Source of the DNA: Bacteroidota bacterium | Lineage (GTDB): Bacteria; Bacteroidota; Bacteroidia; B-17B0; Aurantibacillaceae | DNA length: 64,000 bases | NCBI GenBank assembly: GCA_016711805.1 | Contig: JADJSH010000009.1 | Span: forward strand, 1-64,000 | Direction of reading: 5' to 3' | Shown: one piece after another, positions 1 through 9,949 of the stretch | How positions within the stretch are numbered: position 1 is the first letter of the stretch | How the letters are laid out: every line of letters begins with the position of its first letter | The notes under the pieces: model-generated | Databases searched by the model: none | What the model was told of the DNA's origin: nothing | Seen by the model: the letters and a program-made list of their open reading frames with translations, nothing else | Position numbers and translations under genes: made by a program

Positions 1-638
1 AAGCACCAAAGCATTGATATTTTATCATTATTTTTCAAATCCGTTTGTACATGGATCGATATTTGGAAAACAAGTATTATTAAATCGGGTCAGTTTATTT
101 ATAATCATGATTATCCCCATGCTGAGGACTTTGAATTGTTTTCAAACTTAGCCTGGAATAATTGTTCTATTAGTTCCATTAATGAGCCATTATATTGGTT
201 AAAATTAGTTTGGAGAGCGTTTCCTTCAAGTATAGCGATATTCAAACGACTACGAATTTGAAAATTGTTAAGAGAAATTTGTGTGAATTTTTAAATGTTT
301 CTAGTGATATTTGATGAGCATATATTAAAGATTTTGTTTAATAGGATTGATGTTGTTGTTAGTATTAAGGACATTGAGCAGGCATTTCTTCTTTTTCTAA
401 TTATTTTAATCTTGCTAATGAAAAATTGGCATTTAATAAAACTGAAAAACTGAAATAGAAAATTACTTGTTGTTATAAATTGAATATCATCATTCAATCC
501 TAATAAGGTTAGATTTTCGGTACTGAGATACAGAAATATTGGTTTTTTATTAAATCTATGTTACTTATCAATTATAAGCAGGTTCCGATATTTTTGAAAA
601 AAAAAATTTCAAGATGTTTTAGTATTTTAAACTCATAA
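1..638 (+). CDS. Family 2 glycosyltransferase, C-terminal part, frameshifted
   Basis: The 3' part of a GT2 glycosyltransferase; its 5' end lies outside the window. Such enzymes add sugars to surface glycans on the cytoplasmic face of the inner membrane. Seen directly: NPFVHGS at 38-58, HAEDFELF at 118-141 (the acidic motif typical of the family's catalytic region) and NEPLYW at 181-198. After that, readable protein continues only by changing frame several times (near 82, 205, 315, 395 and 520) to a stop at 636-638. The frame changes sit in short homopolymer runs, as in the next genes, so they may be sequencing errors instead of decay. The substrate cannot be told. Genes downstream place it in a polysaccharide locus. 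Confidence 0.6.
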
Positions 639-751
639 GCTTGAATTTTGTAGATAAGCACTTCTTTCTGACTTGCACCTAAATATTTTTTGATTACCTG
701 TTATTTAAATAAAAAACATTATTTTTATCCCACAATCAGAGGAATACATCA

Positions 752-1636
752 ATGTCAAAAAATTATATGAAACCTATAGTTTTTTGGAAAATACTTAACA
801 GTTTTTAAATAAAGTGATAAAGGGACTAATAATCAAACTCATAATAACTTTCGTTCTTTTTTGTGTTACAGGTTTCATGCTTCTTATAACTAAATATGAA
901 ACACACAATGCTACTTTCTCTGACGACGGTAAAGAATTGTTTATTCCAGCTTTAAAAAGATTAAATTCCATTGATAAATTATCAATATATGCTGATAGTG
1001 TATATGCTTCTCTTCATTTGCCTAAATTTGATACATCAAAAGTACGTTCCGAACAGTTAGTGGAACTGTAAAACGTAGATTTTATCATGGATTGTCAAAC
1101 TATTCATTATCTGAAAACTGGATTTCATCACTTTTAGGTAAAATATGCTGGACCCATATTTCAGCTATTGTTGATCAGATGATATATTGAAGTATTCTGA
1201 AGGTTTATGCAGTCAACAAAACATTGTGTTTATGCAAGTTTTGAAAAATAAAGGTATCACGACGCGTACAGTTGGTTTAGGAACTATTAAAGGTCCAGGT
1301 CATTTTTTATGTGAAGTGAGATATGGAAATGGATGGCATTTATACGACGTGGATCTTGAGCCTAATTGGAAAATAGCTGCTGAAGAGGAAAAACATGAAA
1401 GTTTACAATATCTTCTTAAAAACAAAGATTTATTATATGATATATATGAAAATCGTATCTCTATGAGTAAGTTGACTACAATTACCAGTAATGTTACTTA
1501 CGGAACCCCAAATGATTTTCCTGCCAGAAATATGTTACTTTTCCATAAAGTTACAAAAGCATTGACTTATCTATTGCCTTTTTTTTTCCTATTTATGTTT
1601 TTTTGGTATTACAGAAAATATAAGGCAGGATTGTAA
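752..1636 (+). CDS. Transglutaminase-like membrane protein, frameshifted
   Basis: A protein with a transglutaminase-like (papain-fold) domain between two membrane segments. I place the start at ATG 752 (MSKNYMKP), because the frame from there joins the hydrophobic segment beginning near 814 if one T is restored in the run near 806. Two more one-base losses (an A near 1064, a C near 1177) rejoin the central part. The likely catalytic triad is Cys in EGLCSQQN (about 1198-1221), His in PGHFLCEV and Asp in YDVDLEPNW. A second membrane segment lies near the C-terminus (LPFFFLFMFF). Restored length is about 295 residues. Transglutaminase-like proteins occur in bacterial exopolysaccharide loci beside AsnB-type amidotransferases, which matches the neighbours; the actual substrate is unknown. 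Confidence 0.6.
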
Positions 1637-1676
1637 TATCTTTATGCCTTATTCATTAATATATTGTTTTCTTATT

Positions 1677-3577
1677 ATGTGTGGTATTTCAGGATTCATA
1701 GATTTGAAAAGCCAATCTTCAGAAGTTATTTTGGAGAAGATGAATAATTCTCTATTACATAGAGGACCAGATGGATATGGCAAGTTTTTTCTTCAATTAC
1801 AGAGCTTTCAAATTGGTTTCGCGCATCGAAGATTATCGATTATTGATTTATCTGATTCTGGTAAACAACCCATGCAGTTTGAACACTTTTGGATTACGTT
1901 TAATGGAGAAATCTATAATTACGGTGAAATTAAAACTGAGTTAATAGTTTTAAATCATCAGTTTGTTGGACATTCTGATACAGAAGTAATTATACACGCA
2001 TTTGCCGAGTGGGGAACTTCTTGCATTGAGAAATTTATTGGCATGTTTTCGTTTGTTATTTACGATACAAAAAGAAGAAATATTATGCGTTAGAGATGGG
2101 GCAGGAATAAAGCCTTTTTTTTACTATTGGAATGACGGTTTTTTTTGTTTGCATCTGAATTAAAAGCTTTTCATAAACACCCATCCTTTAAAAAAAAAAA
2201 TTAATTTAGATGCAGTGGCTGCTTTTATGCAGTTTGGAAATGTTCCCACACCTCATTGCATATTTGATAATTGCTATAAATTAAAGCCTGGTCATTATCT
2301 TAAGTTTTCAATAACAGATTCTAAATTCTCAATTCATAAATATTGGGATGTGTATGATTGGTATAATAAACCCAAATTAAGTATTTCATTTCAGGAAGCT
2401 AAAATACAAACAGAAAAAATATTGAAGTCAGCTTTTGATTACCGAATGGTATCAGATGTGCCTGTTGGAGTGTTTTTGAGCGGCGGTTATGATAGCGCGT
2501 GTGTGACGGCTCTTTTGCAAAAAGATAGGACTGGAAAATTAAAGACATTTACGATTGCCGTACCTGATATTGGTTTAAATGAAGCGCCTTATGCTAAAGA
2601 TGTATCTGAGCATTTAGGCACAGAGCATTATGAATTTGAATGCACTCAAAAAGAAGCATTGAATTTAATTAATGATCTTCCTTTTATTATGATGAACCAT
2701 TTGCAGACAGTAGTGCCATTCCTACTACTTTGGTTTGTAAAATGGCTAAACAACAAGTTACAGTTGCTTTAAGTGCAGATGCTGGAGATGAAATTTTTGC
2801 TGGATATAATCGCTATGATTATTTAATGAAGTATGGTAAACGTTTAAATCAATTCCCCTCTTTATTGAGAAAAGGAACGGCAGGTCTTATGAATGTGATT
2901 CCAGCAAATAAAATCCCTATCCTTAAAAATAAATATAATTTTCATAATCGATATGAAAAATTAAAAGGTTTATTAAAAGACCCTTCTCCTAAAAACATGA
3001 TGCTTAATTTAAGTAGACAGTTTGATGAAAATGAAATTAATTCATTAATGAAATCAAAAACTTCACTACTGGAAACTGCCTATTTGAGCAATGAATTATC
3101 TGAAAAATATTTTTCGCCTTTAGCATATATGATGGCGATTGATTATCAAACGTATTTAGTAGATGATATTATGCAAAAAGTAGATAGGGCATCTATGACG
3201 GTTAGTTTAGAAGGCAGAGAGCCGTTTTTGGACCACAGAGTGATTGAATGGGCAGCACAACTTCCTAATCATTTTAAATATTATAAAGGCAGTAAAAAAC
3301 ATATTATTAAAGAAATTGTTCATCAATATATTCCCAAGAATTAATGGATAGACCAAAAATGGGATTTGCAATTCCTATTGAAAATTGGTTGACTATTGAT
3401 TTAAAAGATAAAGTATTTTATTATTTAGATGATCAAAAAATAATGTCTCAAGATATTTTTGAAATATCTGCAGTACGAAAATTAAAGAATGATTTTTATT
3501 CTGGTAAAAAAGAATATGCTGTTAAAATATGGTACTTATTAATGTTTCAGATGTGGTATGAAAAATGGATGGATTAG
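1677..3577 (+). CDS. asnB: Asparagine synthase, glutamine-hydrolysing, frameshifted
   Basis: AsnB-type amidotransferase: the N-terminal Ntn domain releases ammonia from glutamine and the C-terminal ATP-pyrophosphatase domain transfers it to a carboxylate. The start is ATG 1677 because the family needs Cys2 (MCGISGF) as nucleophile; the frame extends 33 bases upstream but those residues are not expected. RGPDGYG, FNGEIYN and the pyrophosphate loop SGGYDS (2479-2496) are present. The frame breaks at about 2085, 2145, 2195, 2683 and 3335. Each break is repaired by changing a homopolymer by one base (for example 11 A instead of 10 near 2190). Restored length is about 630 residues, normal for AsnB in polysaccharide loci, where it may amidate a sugar acid instead of aspartate. 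Its stop codon overlaps that of the convergent membrane-protein gene. Confidence 0.85.
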
Positions 3578-4910
3578 AATTTAACTTTTGTTCCACTTTG
3601 TTTTTCATATAAATGTCTTAACATAAATATGCCAGCCACAAAAAAGGTAATTCTGGTAGTCTTAAACGAACAAATGAACCAAAATTGGCAACTGTTAAGC
3701 CAACCGAAAACGCAAAAAAAATGGAAAATAGCATGCAAAATAGTAGCATGGGATTTTTCTTATTAATGAAAAAGAACCCAAGAAATTTTAATTTGATTAA
3801 TAAAAATATAGTTAAGATTAATAGGTAAGTATTTTCTAAAGATGAAATTAACATAACCACGTTTTTCACATCCCATATAGCAGGTCTAAAAATACCAGAA
3901 AAAATGGCGATCGGTGCTTTGGATATAATACCACCAATACTAGCGTCAAATTCACCAATATCATAAGTTTTCCTCCGTAATAATCTGCTTTCATATCTTT
4001 TTGTGTTACAACAGCTTTATCTAAAACTGTATCTAATTTATATTGACCCAAATTATCACCCATTTGGTCGAGTGCAACATAACCAGCTATACCTCCTAAA
4101 CTTAAAATGATAGGTGTTGCAATTATTCTAATAAATCCATGATTTATTTTTTTTACCGCATTATTACTTAACCATAAAATTGAACCAGGTAATAATGCAA
4201 AAAGATATATGGTTTGATAGCTAAAATTACAAATGCAGCTACTAAAAAGACAAGTAGCATAAGATATTTTCGCTGTTTTTCGAATAAAAAATGGTAAAAT
4301 CCATATGTAAACCATCCAACGGCAGATAGAGTGAATGAATCTTTCATTAAACCAGATCCCCAAAAAACACAAGAAGGAATAAATAAACAGGCAATTGCAA
4401 ACTCCCTCTTTAAAGTTGGGAACTCTAATAAAAAAGTTTGGTATAGTTTCCACATGCCGCCATAGGTAAACCAAGCTACTAAAATAGCTGAAGCAAAATA
4501 GGAGTGAAATCCAAGCGTTACAATGGGGATGAGTAATCTAACAACAAAATAGGCATGACTATCTCTTCCCCCATAAATTGGATAGCCTGTAGATTCATCA
4601 AATGCAAAATAGTGACCTTTTGGGTTACCCAACCAAGCGGTCCAAAAGTCACCTTGGTCTTTAAAGAATAAATTTGCATAAGCACAGGCACTTTGATGAT
4701 AGTTAACTGTATCACCGCCTCCGTAATAAAAAAATAAATTAATCCTAGCCCAATTGCACCAAAAATTCGAACAATTAAACCACGTGTAAAATATTCATAT
4801 TCTGGGTTTGTTCTGATGTTTTTTTTAGTAACCCAATATCCATAAGCAATAGCCGCTAATATGTAGAAAGGCGGTAATAAAATGTCAAAAATAGTAAGAC
4901 TATTATTCAT
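3574..4910 (-). CDS. Polytopic membrane protein, polymerase-like, frameshifted
   Basis: A hydrophobic protein of roughly 445 residues with about ten predicted membrane segments, lying within the polysaccharide locus but on the opposite strand. It starts at ATG 4910 (MNNSLTIFD). Soluble loops carry GGRDSHAYF and GSGLMKDS, the latter reminiscent of Wzy-like and EpsG-like polysaccharide polymerases, so I infer a role in glycan polymerisation or export; no sequence motif proves it. The frame changes near 4650, 4195, 3965 and 3640, and the last segment ends with KQSGTKVKF before the stop at 3574-3576. The stop overlaps the asnB stop (3575-3577) on the other strand. The gene is divergent from the GT4 gene that follows. 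Confidence 0.6.
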
Positions 4911-5017
4911 TTCTTATAGCTGGATATTTATTTTTAATGAATATATCATTAATAGTTTGTTTTTTAGATGCATGGATGATCCATTCAAGCATAAAAATAC
5001 TATTTTTACTTCAATTT

Positions 5018-6251
5018 ATGCCTAGTACCAAAACCTTTATATTTGTCTCCATTGATGGGATGACCGACCCTTTAGGGCAGTCTCAAGTTTTACCCTATTT
5101 GGTAGGTTTAGCAAGTAAAGGGATATAAAATTGGAATTGTGAGCTGTGAAAAAAAAGGAAACTGGAAATTAAATCACAAAATCATTGAAAAAATCACGAG
5201 TGCAGCTAATATATCATGGGACTATTCTTTTTATAAAACTGGAAAGCCTTTTATATCGCAGCAGCAAAATTTTAAATCACTTAAAAGAATAGTTTTTAAA
5301 AAAATTAAAGATGCGAATAGTCAAACGATTTTGCATTGTAGAAGTTATCTGGCTGGTTTAATTGGATTAAAAGCGAAGCAAAAGTTTAATACCGGTTTTA
5401 TTTTTGATATGCGAGGTTTTTGGGCAGATGAAAGAATAGAAGGTGGTATTTGGAAAAAATCTAGTCCAATTGGAGCTTATTTGTATAAATACTTTAAGAA
5501 AAAAGAAAAAGAGATGCTGGTAAATTCTGATGCGATTATTTCATTAACCAACAAAGCAAAATCAATTATTTTAAATTGGAATTTGGGAATTGATAATTCA
5601 AAAACAACGGTTATTCCGTGTTGTGCAGATTTAGATCATTTCTCTAAAAATAACATTAAAGAAAAGCTATTTATTACATTTCAAAATAAATTCCCTCAAC
5701 TTAAAAATAAGTTTGTACTAAGCTACGTTGGTTCTTTAGGTACTTGGTATATGGCTGATGAAATGTTAGAATTTTTTAAAGTATTATCTGATAAAGTAGA
5801 TAGTCATTTTTTAATTATTACAAAAGATAGCGAGGAATTAGTGCATAAAGCTGCCATAAAACATCATGTTTCTCTTGACAAAGTCACTGTTATTTCTTCA
5901 TCCAGAGCAGAGATGCCTTATTACATTTCGTTATCATCTGCTTCTTTATTTTTTATCAGACCTTCATTTTCTAAATCAGCCTCATCTCCAACCAAAATGG
6001 GCGAATTGTTATCTATGGAAGTTCCTGTTATTACAAATGCAGGTGTTGGCGATGTAGATAGCATTATTCATGAAACAAATTGTGGTGTTATTGTCTCTGA
6101 TTTTAACAAAAAAGAATATCAACAGGCGGTTTCTGATTTATTAGAAAATCGTAACTTGTACATGAGTAATACTGTTACAGCTGCTTCAAGCCATTTTTCT
6201 TTACAAGATGGTATTGAAAAATATGCTAGAGTTTATAACTCATTCAATTAA
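5018..6251 (+). CDS. Glycosyltransferase family 4 (GT-B), one frameshift
   Basis: A GT-B fold glycosyltransferase that would transfer a nucleotide-activated sugar during surface glycan assembly. I start it at ATG 5018 (MPSTKTFIF), since the next residues (SIDGMTDPLGQSQ) are the conserved N-terminal strand and loop; an in-frame ATG at 4937 would add 27 hydrophobic residues. The frame breaks near 5123, where GGG should be GG; after repair it reads KGYKIGIVSCEKKG. The C-terminal half holds the family's donor-binding region: LSYVGSLGTWY, then SSSRAEMPYYIS, SSPTKMGELL (the position of the conserved glutamate) and PVITNAGVGD. Restored length is about 411 residues. Only 13 bases separate it from galE, so the two are probably cotranscribed. 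Confidence 0.8.
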
Positions 6252-6264
6252 ATTATTTTAAAAA

Positions 6265-7305
6265 ATGTCAAATCAAACACCAACTATTATTGTTACCGGA
6301 GGCGCTGGTTATATCGGCTCTCACACTATTATCGAATTATTGCAACAAACAGAGTATAACATAGTTTCAATTGATAATTTCTCAAACTCAAATGCTGATA
6401 CCTTTGATAGAATAGAAGCTATCGCAGGTAAACGCGTCAAAAATTTAAATGTTGATATTTGTAATTTAGAAGCATTAGAGTTAGCTTTTGGTACAATTAA
6501 AAATCCAATAGGAATCATTCATTTTGCTGCATTTAAAGCGGTGGGCGATTCGGTTAATATGCCTTTAACCTATTATCACAACAATTTAGAGTCGCTGATT
6601 AATCTTTTAAAAATTTCAGAAAAACTTCAAGTCAAAAATTTCATCTTCTCTTCTTCTTGCTCAGTTTATGGTAATGTTGATAAATTGCCTGTAACAGAGG
6701 ATACTCTGTTTTCAAAAGCAGAATCACCTTATGCCCACACCAAACAAATTGGTGAAGATATTTTAATTAATTACGTTAAAAGCAATCCTTCGTTTAAGGC
6801 AGTATTGTTGCGTTATTTCAATCCTGTAGGAGCTCATAATTCAGGATTAAACGGTGAATTGTCAAAAGATAAACCAAATAATTTAGTGCCATTTATTACT
6901 CAAAGCGCGGTTGGGATATTACCTCCGTTAACTGTATTTGGTAATGATTACGATACGCGAGATGGGTCTTGTATTAGAGATTATATTCATGTAAGTGATA
7001 TTGCAGATGCTCATGTAAAAGCAATGAATTATGTGATTAATGATAATCAAAAAACAAATACTTCTATTTTTAATTTAGGAACAGGAAATGGAGTAACCGT
7101 ATTTGAAGCAATTCAATCATTTGAAAAAGTGAGCGAACAAAAACTGAATTATAAAGTAGGAGAAAGAAGAGCAGGAGATGTGATTAAAATATATGCTAAT
7201 AATAATTTAGCTAAACAGGAATTAGGTTGGGATCCAAAAAATGGATTAGATGAAATGATGTTAAGCGCCTGGAAATGGCAACTAAATTTAAGTAAAGAAA
7301 AATAA
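6265..7305 (+). CDS. galE: UDP-glucose 4-epimerase
   Basis: GalE interconverts UDP-glucose and UDP-galactose (or the N-acetyl forms) with bound NAD, in the cytosol. The 346-residue product has the Rossmann glycine motif TGGAGYIGSH at residues 11-20, the catalytic serine region SSSCSVYG and the YxxxK pair in SPYAHTKQ, followed by LRYFNPVGAH and RDYIHVSD, which are typical of GalE. Length is normal for the family. It is intact, unlike the genes just upstream, and is the last gene of the polysaccharide locus; it would supply galactose-type donors to the glycosyltransferases. Sixteen bases separate it from the AAA+ gene downstream. Confidence 0.93.
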   Translation: MSNQTPTIIVTGGAGYIGSHTIIELLQQTEYNIVSIDNFSNSNADTFDRIEAIAGKRVKNLNVDICNLEALELAFGTIKNPIGIIHFAAFKAVGDSVNMPLTYYHNNLESLINLLKISEKLQVKNFIFSSSCSVYGNVDKLPVTEDTLFSKAESPYAHTKQIGEDILINYVKSNPSFKAVLLRYFNPVGAHNSGLNGELSKDKPNNLVPFITQSAVGILPPLTVFGNDYDTRDGSCIRDYIHVSDIADAHVKAMNYVINDNQKTNTSIFNLGTGNGVTVFEAIQSFEKVSEQKLNYKVGERRAGDVIKIYANNNLAKQELGWDPKNGLDEMMLSAWKWQLNLSKEK

Positions 7306-7320
7306 TAAACAATTTTCATA

Positions 7321-9948
7321 ATGGAAAAACGTTTTAAATTCAAACATTTATTTGTCTATTCCTCTGATGAATGGATGGCAAATTCCACAAAACGCTATCG
7401 TACTGTATTTGATAAAGCAGAAACAACGTATTTGCGTTTTGAATTATCATTATTCAATAAATTATTTGATGAAGAAGATTGGACAGCAAAAGTAAGTGTA
7501 CGTTGCGAAGAAGTTTTAGCAACAGGCAACGTTAATATTTGCACGCTTGATTCTGAATTAAAAGTCAGTAAAGAAGATAATCTCGTATTTGTAAGAGATG
7601 GATGGGGTACGCCAACGCCGGATACGTTTTGGAAAAAAGGAACTTATCAATGGGTCGCTTTAATTGATGGAGAAATAGTGGGTACGCAGCGTTTTTATGT
7701 AGAAGCCGTTGGTTTAGTGACCAAGAATTCAAATCCCTATTTCAGTATAGAACATGTCAAATTGTATCATGGTGATATTGATGGATGGAATCAGCGTCAG
7801 CGTAAATATTTAAAAACATTCAATAAAGAAACCACTCAGTATGTGTGGGCCGAAATAAAAATAAAAGCTCAAACCAACATTGCCTTTAACTACGAGATAT
7901 ATTTAAATTATGTAGATGATTCAGGTCAGCATAAAGCTCATCAAATTAAAACAGGCTATATAGATGCTGATAAAAAAGATTATACATATACCTTAGATTT
8001 AGGTTGGGGAAGCAATGTGGCTGGCACATGGAAGGATGATAAATATGCTTTAGAAATTGTATTTATGGACACCTTAATTGGTGCTGTAACCTTTGAATGT
8101 AAAAACATTGAAGAAGAAGGTGAGTTAACGTTGATTAGTAGTATTGATCAAACGATTGCAATTAATTCTGCTAGTTCTACTAATGTGAGTGGAAATGTAG
8201 TAGAAGGTTCCGAAAAAACATTAGAAGAATTATTACACGAAGTAGATTCTTTAATTGGGTTAGAAGGCGTTAAAAAAAGCATTCACGAAAATATTACTTA
8301 CCTAAACTTCACCAAACTTCGCAAAGAAAAAGGTTTTGATGATGGCTCGGTTATTTCGTTACATTCTGTATTTACAGGTAACCCCGGAACTGGTAAAACT
8401 ACGGTTGTAAAAAAGCTTGGAAAGATTTATCAAAAAATGGGCTTGCTAAGTAAAGGTCATGTTTATGAAGTTGACCGTTCTGTTTTGGTTGGAGAATATA
8501 TTGGGCAAACAGCGCCTAAAGTAAAAAAAGCAATTGACGAAGCACGTGGTGGAATTTTATTTATTGATGAGGCTTATTCGTTAGCAAGAAGTGGAGAAGA
8601 TAGTAAAGACTTTGGTAAAGAAGTGATTGAAGTGTTACTAAAAGAAATGAGTGATGGAAAAGGAGACATTGCTATTATTGTAGCTGGTTATCCTAAAGAG
8701 ATGAATACATTTATAGAGAGTAATCCTGGATTAAAATCTCGTTTCTCAGATTATTTTCATTTCGAAGATTATATGCCTGACGAATTATATCAAATCGCTT
8801 TATATTCTGCAGGACAAAAACAATTAACCATTGCAGAAGACGCTCAGTTTTATTTACAAGAACAATTAACAGAAGCGTATCGCAAACGTGATAACAGCTT
8901 TGGTAATGCTCGTTTTGTAAATGCTGTGATTGAAGAAGCAAAGCAAGATATGGGGATTCGTTTAATGAAATCTACTAATATGGATTCATTAACAAAAGAA
9001 GATTTATCCACTCTTACCTTAGCTGATTTAAAAAATGTATTTGTTTCTAACGAAAAGAAAAAATTAAAATTATCGGTTAACGAAAAAGAATTGACACTTG
9101 CTTTATCAGAGTTGAATGCGCTTGTTGGAATGGATAATATTAAACAAGATGTGAATGAGTTGGTAAAATTAATTCGTTTTTATAACGAAACAGGTAAAGA
9201 TGTTATCAATAAATTTTCGTTACACTCCGTATTTACAGGTAATCCTGGTACAGGTAAAACAACCCTTGCACGTATCATTGGTAAAATTTATAAATCGTTA
9301 GGTTTACTAGAAAGAGGACATGTTGTTGAAGTTGATAGAGAAGGCTTAATTGCTGGTTTTACCGGACAAACTGCTATTAAAACTAAAGAAAAGATTGATG
9401 CAGCGATGGGTGGTGTTTTATTTATTGATGAAGCTTATGCTTTAGCGGAAGATGGACCAAATGGTTTTGGTAAAGAAGCCATTGAAGTGATTTTAAAAAA
9501 CATGGAAGATAAGCGTGGGCAATTTGGTGTTATCGTTGCAGGTTACCCAGATAATATGCACAGATTTGTGGAAATGAATCCGGGTTTGAAATCACGTTTT
9601 GATAAAACCTATGATTTTAAAGATTATACTAGCGAACAACTGATTGTAATTGCACAAAATTTATTTAAGAAAGAAGAATTATTGCCAAATGCAGAAGCTT
9701 TAGCACATTTGAATTCTTATTTCAGTGCTTTATTATCTGCTAAAGATAAATTTTTCGGGAATGCTCGTACAGTAAGACAAACAGTTGGCGAATGTGTAAT
9801 GAAGCAAAATTTACGTATGGCATCGATACCAAGTAGCGAACGTAAAGCAGAAGATTTAATGCATTTAACCTTTGATGATGTAAAGCATTTAATGATTGGA
9901 GAATCACAATCAAGACCAAGTTTAGGATTTAGATTTGGGGCGCAGTAA
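7321..9948 (+). CDS. Tandem AAA+ ATPase (CbbX/SpoVK type) with duplicated N-terminal domain
   Basis: An 875-residue protein with two AAA+ modules of the CbbX/SpoVK/EccA subfamily, which remodel or disassemble proteins using ATP. Module 1 has Walker A GNPGTGKTT at residue 353, Walker B LFIDEAY and the arginine-finger region NPGLKSRF. Module 2 has Walker A at residue 640 with the same three motifs, so both look ATP-competent. The first 265 residues contain no known motif but are two related beta-rich units of about 130 residues: compare RYRTVFDKAETTYL with RKYLKTFNKETTQYV, and DGWGTPTPDTFWKKGTY with LGWGSNVAGTWKDDKY. No substrate or partner gene is adjacent, and the target is unknown. No signal peptide, so it is cytosolic. 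Confidence 0.85.
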   Translation: MEKRFKFKHLFVYSSDEWMANSTKRYRTVFDKAETTYLRFELSLFNKLFDEEDWTAKVSVRCEEVLATGNVNICTLDSELKVSKEDNLVFVRDGWGTPTPDTFWKKGTYQWVALIDGEIVGTQRFYVEAVGLVTKNSNPYFSIEHVKLYHGDIDGWNQRQRKYLKTFNKETTQYVWAEIKIKAQTNIAFNYEIYLNYVDDSGQHKAHQIKTGYIDADKKDYTYTLDLGWGSNVAGTWKDDKYALEIVFMDTLIGAVTFECKNIEEEGELTLISSIDQTIAINSASSTNVSGNVVEGSEKTLEELLHEVDSLIGLEGVKKSIHENITYLNFTKLRKEKGFDDGSVISLHSVFTGNPGTGKTTVVKKLGKIYQKMGLLSKGHVYEVDRSVLVGEYIGQTAPKVKKAIDEARGGILFIDEAYSLARSGEDSKDFGKEVIEVLLKEMSDGKGDIAIIVAGYPKEMNTFIESNPGLKSRFSDYFHFEDYMPDELYQIALYSAGQKQLTIAEDAQFYLQEQLTEAYRKRDNSFGNARFVNAVIEEAKQDMGIRLMKSTNMDSLTKEDLSTLTLADLKNVFVSNEKKKLKLSVNEKELTLALSELNALVGMDNIKQDVNELVKLIRFYNETGKDVINKFSLHSVFTGNPGTGKTTLARIIGKIYKSLGLLERGHVVEVDREGLIAGFTGQTAIKTKEKIDAAMGGVLFIDEAYALAEDGPNGFGKEAIEVILKNMEDKRGQFGVIVAGYPDNMHRFVEMNPGLKSRFDKTYDFKDYTSEQLIVIAQNLFKKEELLPNAEALAHLNSYFSALLSAKDKFFGNARTVRQTVGECVMKQNLRMASIPSSERKAEDLMHLTFDDVKHLMIGESQSRPSLGFRFGAQ

Positions 9949-9949
9949 G

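Noticed and set aside
291..497. Minus-strand frame of 68 codons near the left edge
   Set aside because: It lies opposite readable glycosyltransferase sequence and has no recognisable feature.
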